64,000 nucleotides of DNA from Sinomonas cyclohexanicum (GCF_020886775.1 NZ_AP024525.1:1674001-1738000); one strand, 5' to 3'; counted from the first letter of the stretch, positions 36,995-46,583 are shown. The notes: generated by a model from the sequence alone, not told the origin. Made by a program: numbers and translations.

Positions 36995-38358
36995 GCACCT
37001 CGCCTTCGCTCTCCGGGGGGGCGGGCATCCCGCCCCACCATGCCGAGCGATCCCCGGAGACCCGCCCCCTCGGCGAGCTGGTGGACGGTTCGCCCTCCGG
37101 TGCGGCGTGGCTCTCACGCTACGCGGATTCCCTCATGGGCGTGTTCGGGACTCCTCAGCGCGTGCTCGTGCGCGGGCAGGGCTGCTACGTGTGGGACGCC
37201 GACGGCAAGCAGTACCTCGACCTCCTCGGCGGCATCGCCGTGAACGCGCTCGGCCACGCGCACCCGTTCGTCACGAGCGTCATCTCGTCCCAGCTCTCAA
37301 CGCTCGGCCACGTCTCGAATTTCTTCACGAGTCCCACCCAGGTCGCGCTCGCCGAGAAGCTCCTGCAGATCACGGGCGCGCCCGCGGGGTCCAAGGTGTT
37401 CTTCGCGAACTCCGGGACCGAGGCGAACGAGGCCGCGTTCAAGCTGGCGAGGCGGAACGCCACCAACGCGGCCAACGGGAAGCGCACCAAGGTCGTCGCC
37501 CTCGAGGGCGCATTTCACGGCCGCACCATGGGCGCCCTCGCGCTCACGGCCAAGAAGGCCTACCGCGAGCCGTTCGAGCCGCTGCCCGGCGGCGTCGTGC
37601 ACGTGCCGTTCGGCGACGTCGACGCACTCGCAGCCGCAGTGGACGAGACCACCCAGGCCGTGTTCCTCGAGCCGATCCAGGGCGAGGCCGGCGTCGTCCC
37701 GCTTCCGCACGGATACCTCGCCGCGGCGCGGAAGATCACGCACGACGCCGGGGCCCTCCTGATCGTCGACGAGGTCCAGACCGGGATGGGCCGCACGGGG
37801 ACCTGGCTCGCGATCGAGGGGTCCGGGATCGTGCCCGACGCCGTCACGCTCGCCAAGGGCCTCGGCGGCGGCTTCCCGATCGGGGCGCTCATCACCTTCG
37901 GTGCCGAGAACAGCGAGCGGCTCTCCGCGGGCCAGCACGGCACCACGTTCGGCGGCAACCCCGTTGCGACCGCTGCGGCCCTCGCCACGGTCCACGCGAT
38001 CGAGACCCAGGGCGTCCTCGCCAACGTCCGCACGGTGGGGGAGCACCTCCGGTCGGCCCTCTCGGCGCTGCCCGAGGTCGCCGAGGTCCGGGGACGCGGG
38101 CTCCTGATCGGGTTCGATCTGGCGGGCCCCGCGGGGGACCAGGAGCAGGTGCCGGACGGCGCGAACCTGGCGGCCGCCGTCGTGAATCAGGCGCTCGAGG
38201 CGGGCTTCATCGTCAACGCGCCGGGTCCGCGCACCATCCGTCTGGCCCCGCCGCTCATCCTCACGGCCGAGCAGGCCGACGCGTTCGTCGCAGCGCTGCC
38301 ACAGCTGGTGGCGTCAGCCACCGAACATCTCGCAGAGACCCTGAAGGAGGCGAAGTGA
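36991..38358 (+). CDS. argD: Acetylornithine aminotransferase
   Basis: A 455-residue class III PLP aminotransferase that converts N-acetylglutamate semialdehyde to N-acetylornithine. It contains [18 protein letters not shown], the [14 protein letters not shown] metal/PLP-aspartate motif, and the PLP-binding lysine in [14 protein letters not shown]. An extra proline- and serine-rich lead of about 40 residues precedes the family N-terminus. It overlaps argB and argF by 4 bases at each end. Confidence 0.95.
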   Translation: MSTSPSLSGGAGIPPHHAERSPETRPLGELVDGSPSGAAWLSRYADSLMGVFGTPQRVLVRGQGCYVWDADGKQYLDLLGGIAVNALGHAHPFVTSVISSQLSTLGHVSNFFTSPTQVALAEKLLQITGAPAGSKVFFANSGTEANEAAFKLARRNATNAANGKRTKVVALEGAFHGRTMGALALTAKKAYREPFEPLPGGVVHVPFGDVDALAAAVDETTQAVFLEPIQGEAGVVPLPHGYLAAARKITHDAGALLIVDEVQTGMGRTGTWLAIEGSGIVPDAVTLAKGLGGGFPIGALITFGAENSERLSAGQHGTTFGGNPVATAAALATVHAIETQGVLANVRTVGEHLRSALSALPEVAEVRGRGLLIGFDLAGPAGDQEQVPDGANLAAAVVNQALEAGFIVNAPGPRTIRLAPPLILTAEQADAFVAALPQLVASATEHLAETLKEAK

Positions 38359-39329
38359 CCAGCACACGGCACTTCCTCAAGGACACCGATCTCAGCCCCT
38401 CCGAGCAGGCCGAGGTCCTCGACCTGGCCGTGCGGATGAAGGCCGCGCCGTACTCGGTCCAGCCGCTCGCGGCCGAGGGTGCGGGCCGCAAGACCGTGGC
38501 CGTGATCTTCGACAAAACCTCGACCCGCACGCGCGTCTCGTTCTCCACGGGCGTCTCGGACATGGGCGGCACGCCGCTCATCATCAACCCGGGCGAGAGC
38601 CAGATCGGGCACAAGGAGTCGGTGGAGGACACCGCGAAGGTGCTCGAGCGCATGGTCGCGGCGATCGTGTGGCGCACCGGTGCGCACCAGGGACTCGTGG
38701 ACATGGCCGCGAACTCCCGCGTGCCCGTGGTCAACGCCCTGTGCGACGACTACCACCCGTGCCAGCTCCTCGCCGACCTTCTCACCGTCAAGGAGCACAA
38801 GGGCACGCTCGCCGGGCTGAACATGGCGTACCTGGGCGACGCGGCGAACAACATGGCCAACTCGTACCTGCTCGCCGGCGTCACGGCCGGCATGAACGTG
38901 CGTATCGCCGGGCCGGAAGGCTACCTGCCCGCGCCGGAGATCGTGGCCGAGGCGGAGGACGTCGCGGCGACGACCGGCGGCTCGGTGCTCGTCACGGTCG
39001 ATCCGGTCGCGGCCCTCGAGGGTGCGGACGTCGTCACGACGGACACGTGGGTCTCGATGGGCCAGGAGGCCGAGAAGGCCGAGCGGATGACGCTGTTCCG
39101 CGCCTACTCGGTCGACGCGGCGGCGATGGCCAAGGCCGCGCCCGACGCCGTGTTCCTCCACTGCCTCCCGGCCTACCGCGGGTACGAGGTCGCCGCCGAG
39201 GTGATCGACGGGCCCCAGTCGGTGGTGTGGGACGAGGCCGAGAACCGGCTGCACGCCCAGAAGGCCCTGCTCGCGTGGGTGCTGCACTACTCGGGCCAGG
39301 CCGTCGTCGAGGGCCTGCCGGCGGTCTGA
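38355..39329 (+). CDS. argF: Ornithine carbamoyltransferase
   Basis: A 324-residue transcarbamoylase that forms citrulline. The carbamoyl-phosphate motif STRTR is in FDKTSTRTRVSF, the HPCQ motif in YHPCQLLADL and the ornithine-binding HCLP in FLHCLPAYRGYEV. The GTG start overlaps argD by 4 bases. argR follows 4 bases after its stop. Confidence 0.97.
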   Translation: MTSTRHFLKDTDLSPSEQAEVLDLAVRMKAAPYSVQPLAAEGAGRKTVAVIFDKTSTRTRVSFSTGVSDMGGTPLIINPGESQIGHKESVEDTAKVLERMVAAIVWRTGAHQGLVDMAANSRVPVVNALCDDYHPCQLLADLLTVKEHKGTLAGLNMAYLGDAANNMANSYLLAGVTAGMNVRIAGPEGYLPAPEIVAEAEDVAATTGGSVLVTVDPVAALEGADVVTTDTWVSMGQEAEKAERMTLFRAYSVDAAAMAKAAPDAVFLHCLPAYRGYEVAAEVIDGPQSVVWDEAENRLHAQKALLAWVLHYSGQAVVEGLPAV

Positions 39330-39333
39330 GTCG

Positions 39334-39858
39334 ATGGCCATGACCGCGATCCCAGGCTCCGCACCGCAGACCAAGGCGGCCCGCCAGGCGCGCATCCGCG
39401 CGCTCCTGGCGGGAGCGTCGGTGCGCTCGCAGGCGGAGCTCGCGGCGCTTCTCGCGGACGACGGCGTGCAGGTCACCCAGGCGACCCTCTCGCGCGATCT
39501 CGTGGAGATCGGCGCCGTGCGGGTGCGCGGTGCCGACGGCGGGCTCGTCTACGCGGTGCGCGGCGAGGGCGGGGACCGCAGCCCCCGGATCGGCCAGGCG
39601 CCCGAGGTGCTGGACGCCCGGCTCGCGAAGCTCTGTGCCGAGCTCCTCGTCACGGCGGAAGCGAGCGCCAACATCGTGGTCCTGCGCACCCCGCCGGGCG
39701 CCGCGAACTTCCTGGCGCTCGCAATCGACCACTCGGTGATCCCCTCCATCCTCGGCACGATCGCGGGCGATGACACGGTCATGATCGTGACGCGTGACCC
39801 GGCCGGTGGAGAGTCCGTCGCGGGCCGGTTCCTCGAGCTGGCCTCGCAGGGGGCGTAG
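39334..39858 (+). CDS. argR: Arginine repressor
   Basis: A 174-residue ArgR. The N-terminal winged helix (about 15-85) has SQAELAALLADDGVQVTQATLSRDLVEIGAVRV in pieces typical of the family. The C-terminal oligomerisation and arginine-binding domain carries the GTIAGDDTVMIV motif. It encodes the likely regulator of both ARG-box pairs in this window, at argC and argG. Last gene of the argCJBDFR cluster. Confidence 0.96.
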   Translation: MAMTAIPGSAPQTKAARQARIRALLAGASVRSQAELAALLADDGVQVTQATLSRDLVEIGAVRVRGADGGLVYAVRGEGGDRSPRIGQAPEVLDARLAKLCAELLVTAEASANIVVLRTPPGAANFLALAIDHSVIPSILGTIAGDDTVMIVTRDPAGGESVAGRFLELASQGA

Positions 39859-39927
39859 GAGCGCACCGCGCAGGCAGAGGCCGAGGCGGACTGGCCCATT
39901 CATCTGAGCGTGGGCGGACCCATGCGG

Positions 39928-39933
39928 CAGACT
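39928..39933 (+). promoter_or_regulatory. -10-like element of the Y-family polymerase gene
   Basis: CAGACT ends 6 bases before a GTG at 39940. A weak TGAGCG lies 17 bases upstream. The spacing, rather than the hexamer, is the support. Confidence 0.35.
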
Positions 39934-39939
39934 TGTCCC

Positions 39940-41013
39940 GTGACCGGAACCCAGTGGGTGCTGCACGTGGACCTCGACCAGTTCATCGCGGCGGTCGAGG
40001 TGCTCCGCCGGCCGGAGCTCGCGGGCAGGCCCGTTATCGTCGGCGGTCGCGGCGACCCGACAGAGAGAGCCGTCGTGTCGACCGCGTCGTACGAGGCCCG
40101 TGCGTTCGGAGTGGGCTCAGGGATGCCATTGCGCATCGCGGCCCGGAAAGTGCCGGATGCCATCTTCCTGGCTGTCGACAAGGACGCCTACCTCGAAGCG
40201 TCGGAAACAGTCATGGCCACTCTGCGTGCACAGCCCGGTGCCACCGTGCAGGTGCTGGGCTGGGACGAGGCCTTCGTCGGCGTAGCGACCGAGGATCCGG
40301 AAGCCTATGCCCGGCAGATCCAGGCCGCCGTCCTTGAGAGGACGCGGCTGCATTGCAGCGTGGGCATCGGCGACACGCTGGTCCGGGCCAAGGTCGCCAC
40401 TGGCTTCGGCAAACCGGCCGGGATCTTCCGCCTCACGGCCGCGAACTGGCTCGACGTCATGGGCGGTCGGCCTACCAAGGAACTGTGGGGCGTCGGCACG
40501 AAGATCGCGGGCCGCCTCGCCAAGGTCGGCATCACCACCGTCGCCGAGCTCGCAGCGACCGATCCACAGGACCTCGTCGAGGAGTTCGGCCCGAGGATGG
40601 GTCCCTGGTACGCACAGCTCGGGCGCGGGGACGGCGCCAGCGTGGTCGACGACACCCCGTGGGTGGCCCGCGGGCACAGCCGCGAGACCACCTTCCAGCG
40701 AGACCTCACCGAGCCTGCCCAGATCGACGATGCCGTGAGGGAACTGGCTGCGCGCGTCCTCGAGGATGTGGCTGCCGAGGCACGTCCCGTGGTGGGGCTG
40801 ACGCTCAAGGTCCGCTACGCGCCGTTCGTCACCAAGACGTATGCGCGCAAGGTCCCCGAGACCTCCGACCGAGACGGGATCCTCGCCCGCGCGCTGGACC
40901 TAGCCGCCGCCATCGAGCCGGGCCGTCCGATCCGCCTTCTCGGACTGCGCGCCGAGATGGCCATGCCCGACGACGCCCGCGAGGGCCACACGCCGACCCG
41001 CAGTGGGTGGTGA
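39940..41013 (+). CDS. dinB: Y-family DNA polymerase IV (DinB type)
   Basis: A translesion DNA polymerase of 357 residues. The palm residues lie in VLHVDLDQFIAAVE and in LGWDEAFVGV, a variant of the usual SIDEAY that is found in the actinobacterial DinB2 branch. The thumb helix-hairpin-helix and the little-finger domain follow. I see no C-terminal clamp-binding peptide of the QLxLF type. The start at GTG 39940 gives MTGTQWVLHVDLDQF; an upstream ATG-type start at 39910 would add 10 residues. There is no LexA box in front, so SOS induction is not supported. Confidence 0.88.
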   Translation: MTGTQWVLHVDLDQFIAAVEVLRRPELAGRPVIVGGRGDPTERAVVSTASYEARAFGVGSGMPLRIAARKVPDAIFLAVDKDAYLEASETVMATLRAQPGATVQVLGWDEAFVGVATEDPEAYARQIQAAVLERTRLHCSVGIGDTLVRAKVATGFGKPAGIFRLTAANWLDVMGGRPTKELWGVGTKIAGRLAKVGITTVAELAATDPQDLVEEFGPRMGPWYAQLGRGDGASVVDDTPWVARGHSRETTFQRDLTEPAQIDDAVRELAARVLEDVAAEARPVVGLTLKVRYAPFVTKTYARKVPETSDRDGILARALDLAAAIEPGRPIRLLGLRAEMAMPDDAREGHTPTRSGW

Positions 41014-41122
41014 AGGGCTGACGCTTCACGGGAATGCGCATCGCGGCGCTCCCAGCAATGGAGCGCTGGTCGCCGAGCTGGGCTTTGCTGGCGTGCGCCT
41101 GTGGGACATACACCCGAGTACG

Positions 41123-41686
41123 TCAGCGACGCACGCGGTGGCGGAGGTAGACGATGCCCGAGCCGAAGACTCGGGTTCCGACGAGTTCGAGGTCGACCCG
41201 CTGCTGGTGCCGGGGGAAGTACGGAGCGCCGCCGCCCACGAGCACCGGGTACACCATGGTCCGGTACTCGTCGATGAGCCCCGCGTCGGCGGCCTGCGCC
41301 GCGAGGTCTGCGCCGCCGATCGCGATCTCGCCGTCGCCCGGCTCGGCCCGCAGACGCGCGATCTCCTCGGCCACACTCCCGGTGGCGAGTCGGGCGTTGC
41401 CCTGAAGCTCAGACAGTGTGCGCGAGAACACCACCTTGGGCAGCGGATTCCACAGCTCTATCCACTCGCGGTCCGCATCGCTGAGCGCGGGATCCTGAAC
41501 GGCGGTCTCCCAGTACAGCATCGTCTCGTACAGCCGCCGTCCCAGCAGGTGGACGTCGACGTTCCGGATCTCGTCGATCCAGAAGCGGAACACGTCGTCG
41601 TCCGGCGCGGTCCAGTTGAACGAGCCGTCCGGGCCGGCGATGTAGCCGTCGAGCGAGATGCTCATGGAATAGGTCACTGCGCGCAT
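41123..41686 (-). CDS. RibD C-terminal / dihydrofolate reductase-like protein
   Basis: A 187-residue protein of the RibD C-terminal superfamily, which is related to dihydrofolate reductase and binds NADPH. It has MSISLDGYIAGPDGSFNW at the start, VDVHLLGRRLYETML, and GEIAIGGADLAAQA with the nucleotide-binding glycines. Stand-alone members are common in actinobacteria and mostly uncharacterised. The start at 41686 has AGGAGGAC upstream. It converges on the dinB gene. Confidence 0.82.
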   Translation of the reverse strand: MRAVTYSMSISLDGYIAGPDGSFNWTAPDDDVFRFWIDEIRNVDVHLLGRRLYETMLYWETAVQDPALSDADREWIELWNPLPKVVFSRTLSELQGNARLATGSVAEEIARLRAEPGDGEIAIGGADLAAQAADAGLIDEYRTMVYPVLVGGGAPYFPRHQQRVDLELVGTRVFGSGIVYLRHRVRR

Positions 41687-41825
41687 CGGGAGTCCTCCTC
41701 GCACAGACGCTACCGGCTCCGCCGGGAATGTGGACCCCTCAGGCAACGATCAGGAATCGAGAAGCCGGGCCGAGGCGCTGGACGTAGTGTGAAGGCGGCA
41801 GGGAACCGCGAACCAGGAGGCCGAT

Positions 41826-42290
41826 ATGCCGTACACCGTTGACTTCAAGAACGTCTCTACCGTGGGGCTCGAGTCGTCTCCCGTCGCCGAGGCACTCGCG
41901 GGGCTGCGCGCCAACGAGGCCCGCTACTTCAAGAACAAGTACGACCACGACTTCACCGTCACGTCCGCAGCCGAGGACCCGGAGACGCTCGCCTACATCA
42001 ACAAGATCCTCTCCGAGGAGCGCAACCTCGCCATCTCATCGACGCCGCTCGAGGTCTCGGCCTTCGAGGTGGACGGCATCAGGATGGCGTACGTGTTCTA
42101 CGAGTCGGGCCTCTCGATCAACGTCATGTACACGATCGAGGACGGCGGCAAGCGTGCCGTCGGCTTCAAGCTCTCCGACGGCATGGAGGTCCCCGAGGAA
42201 TTGGCCGCGAGCTTCAAGTTCGCGCGCCAGAAGTCGAAGCTGGCCGGGACGATCCGCGGCAGCTTCTTCGTGATCAAGGGCGAGTACTGA
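41826..42290 (+). CDS. Conserved hypothetical protein
   Basis: A 154-residue soluble protein with a mixed alpha/beta composition and no signal peptide or membrane segment. AGGAGG lies directly upstream. The N-terminus MPYTVDFKNVSTVGLESSPV and the region NEARYFKNKYDHDFTV look conserved, but I cannot name a family. Its last 17 bases overlap the convergent DinB/DfsB-family gene. Possible phage-related origin is only a guess and not supported by neighbours. Confidence 0.6.
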   Translation: MPYTVDFKNVSTVGLESSPVAEALAGLRANEARYFKNKYDHDFTVTSAAEDPETLAYINKILSEERNLAISSTPLEVSAFEVDGIRMAYVFYESGLSINVMYTIEDGGKRAVGFKLSDGMEVPEELAASFKFARQKSKLAGTIRGSFFVIKGEY

Positions 42291-42870
42291 ACCGCTCCGC
42301 GAGCGCGGTGAGCTTCGCGACGTAGGCCGCCCAGTCCTGATCGGGCAGGTTGCTGCCGTCGGCGCGCAGGCCAGCGGCGCCGTCGGCCAGTTCGCGCAGG
42401 ATGTCCGCGTGGCCGGCGTGCCGGGCCAGTTCGGCGATGACGTGCACGAGGATCCGCTCAAGCGTCACCTGGCTGCGATCGTCGGGCCACCACGCCACCC
42501 GCCCGGGGGCGTCGAGCGGCAGCTCGTCGATTGTCGCGTCGGCGAACGCCCAGACGCGCCGATAGAAGTCGACGATCCCTGCGACGGTTTCGTCCTCGGT
42601 CGCGTACCAGTCGGCCTGCGGGTCCGCATCGAAGTCCGCGTCCGAGACGAGCTCCTCCGGCGTGGGCCACACCCGCCCGAACGTCCCGCCGAAGTACCCG
42701 ACCTCGACGTTCGCCACGTGCTTGATGATGCCGAGGAGGTTCGTGCCGGTCTGCGTCCGCGGTAGCCTCAGCTCGCGCTCGCCGAGGCCCTCGAGCTTCC
42801 ACAGGAGCGCCTCCCGCTGGGCCTGGAGGTAGCGCTTGAGGGCAGTCTTCGGCTCGTTCAGATCCGACAT
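42274..42870 (-). CDS. DinB/DfsB-superfamily protein (DUF664-like)
   Basis: A 198-residue four-helix-bundle protein of the DinB superfamily, which is unrelated to the DinB polymerase. Conserved histidines that bind a metal in this family appear in LGIIKHVANVEVGYF and in ILVHVIAELARHAGHADIL. Relatives act as thiol-dependent (mycothiol or bacillithiol) transferases, often with unknown substrates. The final 17 bases overlap the convergent hypothetical gene. Confidence 0.8.
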   Translation of the reverse strand: MSDLNEPKTALKRYLQAQREALLWKLEGLGERELRLPRTQTGTNLLGIIKHVANVEVGYFGGTFGRVWPTPEELVSDADFDADPQADWYATEDETVAGIVDFYRRVWAFADATIDELPLDAPGRVAWWPDDRSQVTLERILVHVIAELARHAGHADILRELADGAAGLRADGSNLPDQDWAAYVAKLTALAERFSTRP

Positions 42871-42910
42871 GACTGCATTCTCACCGATTCGGGTGATGTC
42901 TGCACCGTCG

Positions 42911-42940
42911 TTTACACCGTCCGCCGCGCGGTCCTAGCCT
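42911..42940 (+). promoter_or_regulatory. Promoter of the acetyltransferase gene, leaderless type
   Basis: -35 TTTACA (42911-42916) and -10 TAGCCT (42935-42940), spacer 18. The -10 ends 6 bases before the GTG start at 42947. Confidence 0.55.
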
Positions 42941-42946
42941 GAAGAG

Positions 42947-43558
42947 GTGGACAGGGCCGGAGCGGCGCCCGCGGCGGCCGCGCAGGACTTCAGCGTGGTG
43001 CCCCTCACCGTCGCGACATGGGACGCGTTCGCCGGACTCGCCGAGCGGAACAACGGCGTCTTCGGAGGGTGCTGGTGCATGTGGTTCCAGACGTTCCATT
43101 CCGAGAAGCGACAGGCCGTCGAGGACAACCGCACGCTGAAGCAGCGCCTCGTCGAGGCGGGGCGCGCCCACGCGGCGCTCGTCATGCACGACGGCGAGGC
43201 CGTCGCCTGGTGCGAGTACGGCACCCCCGAGGAACTCCCCAACATCTACCACCGCAAGCAGTACGAGGCCGAGCTCGATATCCTGCCCGACTATCGGCTC
43301 ACGTGCATCTTCGTCGACCGGAACCATCGCCACCGCGGCCTGTCCGCTGTCGCGGTGCGGGGCGCGCTCGGACTCATCGCGGAGGCGGGCGGCGGCATCG
43401 TCGAGGGGTACCCCCACGACAACAACGGCGCCCACAAGGCCGTCCTGTACGACGGCACGAGGAAGCTCTTCGAGTCCGTGGGCTTTGACTACGTGCGCCC
43501 CAAGGGCGCCATGAACTGCGTCATGCGCATCACAGTGGATGCGGCGCCAGGGACATAG
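42947..43558 (+). CDS. GNAT-family N-acetyltransferase
   Basis: A 203-residue GNAT protein. The acetyl-CoA binding region appears as LTCIFVDRNHRHRGLSAVAV (about 122-141), near the R/QXXGXG motif, and ends in GFDYVRPKGAMNCVMR. The segment GGCWCMWFQTFH is cysteine- and tryptophan-rich, a feature of a subgroup found in many actinobacteria. Substrate unknown. Probably leaderless. Confidence 0.75.
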   Translation: MDRAGAAPAAAAQDFSVVPLTVATWDAFAGLAERNNGVFGGCWCMWFQTFHSEKRQAVEDNRTLKQRLVEAGRAHAALVMHDGEAVAWCEYGTPEELPNIYHRKQYEAELDILPDYRLTCIFVDRNHRHRGLSAVAVRGALGLIAEAGGGIVEGYPHDNNGAHKAVLYDGTRKLFESVGFDYVRPKGAMNCVMRITVDAAPGT

Positions 43559-43583
43559 AGGCGCCTGAATCATCGACCTGCTG

Positions 43584-43610
43584 TGTCACAAGTGCGCGGC
43601 GCCCGGTGTC
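43584..43610 (+). promoter_or_regulatory. ECF41-type sigma factor promoter
   Basis: TGTCACA (43584-43590), 16 bases, then TGTC (43607-43610). The published ECF41 consensus is TGTCACA and CGTC with this spacing, so only one base differs. It stands before the oxidoreductase-sigma pair, which would make the operon autoregulated. Confidence 0.7.
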
Positions 43611-43658
43611 TAGTGGCCGGAATCCCGAAACGCGGGACCCAGACTTTCAGGAGGCACC

Positions 43659-44908
43659 GTGACTGAGAACACCAGCACCGCCGCGACCAGCACCGAGACC
43701 AGCACCGTCAAGATCCGGGTGGTCGTGCTCGGAGGGGGGTACGCCGGCACGATGGCGGCCAACCGCCTCACCCGGCGCGACGATGTGGACGTCGCCCTCA
43801 TCAATCCCCGCCCGGACTTTGTCGAGCGGATCCGCCTGCACCAGCTCGTGGGCGGGACGCACGACGCCGTCCACGACTTCGGTGACGTCCTCTCGCCTCG
43901 CGCCCGGCTCGTCATCGGCGCGGCGGTGCGGATCGACGCCGCGCGCCGCGCCGTCGAGCTCGAATCCGGGGGACGGTCGAGTACGACTACCTCGTCTATG
44001 CCGTCGGCAGCGCCGGCGCGGAACCCACAGTGCCCGGCGCGGCCGAGTTCGCCTACCCGCTCTCGACGCTCGAGGGCGCGCGGCGGGCGCGCTCGGCGGT
44101 CGAGGCCGCGGGCCATGCGTCGGGCGCACCCGCTGCTCTCACGGTGGTCGGCGCGGGACCCACGGGCATCGAGACCGCAGCCGAACTCGCTGAGCAGGGC
44201 TGCCACGTCACACTCCTCTGTGGCGGCGAGCTCGGCCCCTACCTGCATCCACGGGCCCGCCGCGCGCTCGCCGCACGCCTCGGGGGACTCGGCGTGCGGG
44301 TGCTCGACGGTCCGGGCACCCGGGCAGCCGAGGTGAGCGCCGCCGTCGTGCGTCTCGAGGACGGCGGGGAGGTGCGCGGCAGCGTGACGCTGTGGACCGC
44401 GGGGTTCGGGGTCCCGGACCTCGCCGCACGCAGCGGCCTGTCCACCGACCCTGCCGGACGCCTCCTCACCGACGAGACCCTGACGAGCGTGGACGACCCG
44501 CGGATCGTCGCCGCCGGCGACTCGGCCGCCCCCTCGGGCATCCCCTACCGGATGAGCTGCCAGGCCGCGATCCCGCTCGGCTCGCTCGCAGCGGATGCGG
44601 TGCTCGCCCGTATCGAGGGGCGTTCACCCCGGGCGGTCTCTCCGGGCTTCGTGGGCCAATGCCTCAGCGTCGGACGGCGCGACGGGCTCGTCCAGGCCTC
44701 CACGAGCGACGACCACGCGAAGAAGGGCTTCCTGGGCGGCCGCACCGCGGCCGCGATCAAGGAGGCCGTCTGCTGGTCGACCTACCGGGGCCTGGTCTTC
44801 GAGGGAAGGCGGCCGGGCCTGGTCAACTGGGCGTTCCTCAAGGACGGCCGGCGGCGGGACCTGCTCGAGACCCGCGTAGCGTTGGCCCGAGAGGGGAGTG
44901 CTTCATGA
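43659..44908 (+). pseudogene. NAD(P)/FAD-dependent oxidoreductase with a frameshift
   Basis: The first frame reads IRVVVLGGGYAGTMAANRL (FAD-binding GxGxxG-type) as far as AVELESGG, then breaks. The next frame resumes with VEYDYLVYAVGSAGAEP, carries the NAD(P)-binding VVGAGPTGIETAAEL and the FAD-site AAGDSAA, and runs to 44908. Joined, it is about 417 residues, the length of NDH-2/FAD-dependent reductases. The break equals one missing G in the run at 43968-43972. Its stop overlaps the sigma gene by 4 bases. Oxidoreductases are typical partners of ECF41 sigma factors. Could be a sequencing error. Confidence 0.78.
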
Positions 44909-45801
44909 GCGACCACACCGCGTCGACGGCAACCGAGGCGTTCGTCGCCCACCGCAACCTGCTGTTCACGGTGGCGTACGAGATGCTCGGTTCCGCCGCC
45001 GACGCCGAGGACGTCCTCCAGGAGTCGTGGCTGCGCTGGGCCGAGGTCGACCGCGACCGCGTGCGCGACGAGCGCGCCTACCTGGTCAGGATCGTCACCC
45101 GCCAGGCGCTCAACCGCCTGCGCACTATGGCCCGGCGCAAGGAGTCGTACGTGGGGCCGTGGCTCCCGGAGCCCCTGCTTACGTCCCCGGACGTGGCCGA
45201 CGACGTCGAGCTCGCCGAGAGCCTCTCCATGGCCCTCATGCTCGTCCTCGAGACCCTCTCTCCGACCGAGCGGGCCGTGTTCGTGCTGCGCGAGGTGTTC
45301 GACGTCGGCTACGACGAGATTGCGGAGGCGGTAGACAGGAGCCCGGCGGCGGTGCGGCAGATCGCACACCGCGCGCGCCAGCACGTCGAGGCGCGCAGGC
45401 CGCGCGAGACGGTGCCGCCGCGCCAGGTCGCCGCGACGCTCGAATCGTTCCGGCGCGCCGTCGACACCGGGGACCTCCAGGGCCTCCTCGACGTGCTCGC
45501 CCCGGACGTTGTCCTCGTGAGCGACGGCGGCGGCCGCAAGCAGGCAGCGCTCCGCCCGATCGTCGGAGCGGAGAAGGCCCTGAGGTTCTTCGCGGGGATC
45601 GTGGCCAAGACCCCAGGCACGATCACGAGCGGGCCGACGTCGGTCAACGGCACCCCGGCCCTCGAGTTCCGCATCGATGGCGAGCTCGACGGTGTGCTCG
45701 CAGTCCGGCTCGAGGCGGGGCACGTCACCGGCCTCTACTACGTGCGCAATCCGGAGAAGCTCACGCGCCTCGGGACGGACACGGTGCTCACGCGAGGGTG
45801 A
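44905..45801 (+). CDS. ECF41-family RNA polymerase sigma factor (SigJ-like)
   Basis: A 298-residue extracytoplasmic-function sigma factor with sigma2 (about 10-75) and sigma4 (about 110-165) regions and a C-terminal SnoaL-like domain (about 175-290). Signature features of the ECF41 group are present: WLPEPLL in the linker (86-92), DGGGRK (207-212) and NPEKL near the end (282-286). In this group the C-terminal extension, rather than a separate anti-sigma factor, controls activity. It overlaps the oxidoreductase gene by 4 bases and probably drives the promoter at 43584. Confidence 0.92.
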   Translation: MSDHTASTATEAFVAHRNLLFTVAYEMLGSAADAEDVLQESWLRWAEVDRDRVRDERAYLVRIVTRQALNRLRTMARRKESYVGPWLPEPLLTSPDVADDVELAESLSMALMLVLETLSPTERAVFVLREVFDVGYDEIAEAVDRSPAAVRQIAHRARQHVEARRPRETVPPRQVAATLESFRRAVDTGDLQGLLDVLAPDVVLVSDGGGRKQAALRPIVGAEKALRFFAGIVAKTPGTITSGPTSVNGTPALEFRIDGELDGVLAVRLEAGHVTGLYYVRNPEKLTRLGTDTVLTRG

Positions 45802-45826
45802 CCCCATCGTCCGGGGAACTCCCGGC

Positions 45827-46384
45827 TCACGCGAGCCGTGAGAACGGTGCGGCGTAGCGGAAGGTGCCCCGCGCGCCGTCGTGCCCGGAGAGGAGGCGCA
45901 CTTGGAAGTAGTCGCCCCACGCGGGCTCGGGGGCGGCGATCCCGCGCCGCGCCGCGGGCTCCCAGCCGTGCCGCCCGTAGTAGGAGGGGTCGCCGAGCAG
46001 GGCGATGAGCCGCTCCCCGCGGGCCTCGGCCACCCGGACGGTCTCCGCGAGCAGCGCCGAGCCGATCCCCGCCCGCTGGCGGTCGGGGCGCACCGAGATG
46101 GGCCCGAGGCCGAGCGCGGGAATCGGCGCGGCGCCGGGAGCGTCGATCCAGCCGCGCGTCGTGATCGCGTGGCCCACGATGGCGCCGCCCTCCTCGGCGA
46201 CGAGCGCGAGCTCCGGGAGGTACCCGGCATCCTCCCGGAGCCATCCGACGAGGACGGCCTCGCCGGGATCGCCTGACCCGTCGACCGGGGCAGCGGCATG
46301 GGCGGCCCGGCGGAACGCCGCCGCGGTCACGGCGCGGACCGCAGGGTAGTCCTCGGGGCGCTCGGCGCGGATGGCAATGGGCAC
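45827..46384 (-). CDS. GNAT-family N-acetyltransferase
   Basis: A 185-residue GNAT protein with the acetyl-CoA motif in GLGPISVRPDRQRAGIGSAL, including the R/QXXGXG pattern as QRAGIG. EEGGAIVGHAITTRG precedes it, as in YhbS-like acetyltransferases. Substrate unknown. It converges on the ECF41 gene with 25 bases between stops and is divergent from argG. Confidence 0.82.
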   Translation of the reverse strand: MPIAIRAERPEDYPAVRAVTAAAFRRAAHAAAPVDGSGDPGEAVLVGWLREDAGYLPELALVAEEGGAIVGHAITTRGWIDAPGAAPIPALGLGPISVRPDRQRAGIGSALLAETVRVAEARGERLIALLGDPSYYGRHGWEPAARRGIAAPEPAWGDYFQVRLLSGHDGARGTFRYAAPFSRLA

Positions 46385-46481
46385 ACGGCCACGCTCGCAT
46401 AGGCTGGCCCGGCGGACAAGGAACAGAGGCTGGCGGCGGCCAATCGTGCGGCGGAGAATGCCTGAGAGCGACGCGACCGGA

Positions 46482-46509
46482 TTGCGGCGACTGCATATCT
46501 ATGTAGACT
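46482..46509 (+). promoter_or_regulatory. argG promoter
   Basis: -35 TTGCGG (46482-46487) and -10 TAGACT (46504-46509), spacer 16. Transcription would start near 46516, giving a leader of about 68 bases. It is overlapped by the ARG boxes. Confidence 0.45.
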
Positions 46510-46518
46510 GATGCATAA
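46491..46518. promoter_or_regulatory. Tandem ARG boxes in the argG promoter
   Basis: TGCATA occurs at 46492-46497 and 46512-46517, 20 bases apart, the same spacing as at argC. They cover the spacer and the start of transcription, so ArgR should repress argGH in step with argC. Confidence 0.65.
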
Positions 46519-46583
46519 CAATTCGTCCGCGGCGCCGCTGTGGACTCTGCTCTGCTGTGGATTCTGTGCCTAAGGAGAACACC

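Noticed and set aside
39910-39939. LexA control of the DinB-type polymerase
   Set aside because: No sequence close to the SOS consensus is present upstream of the gene.
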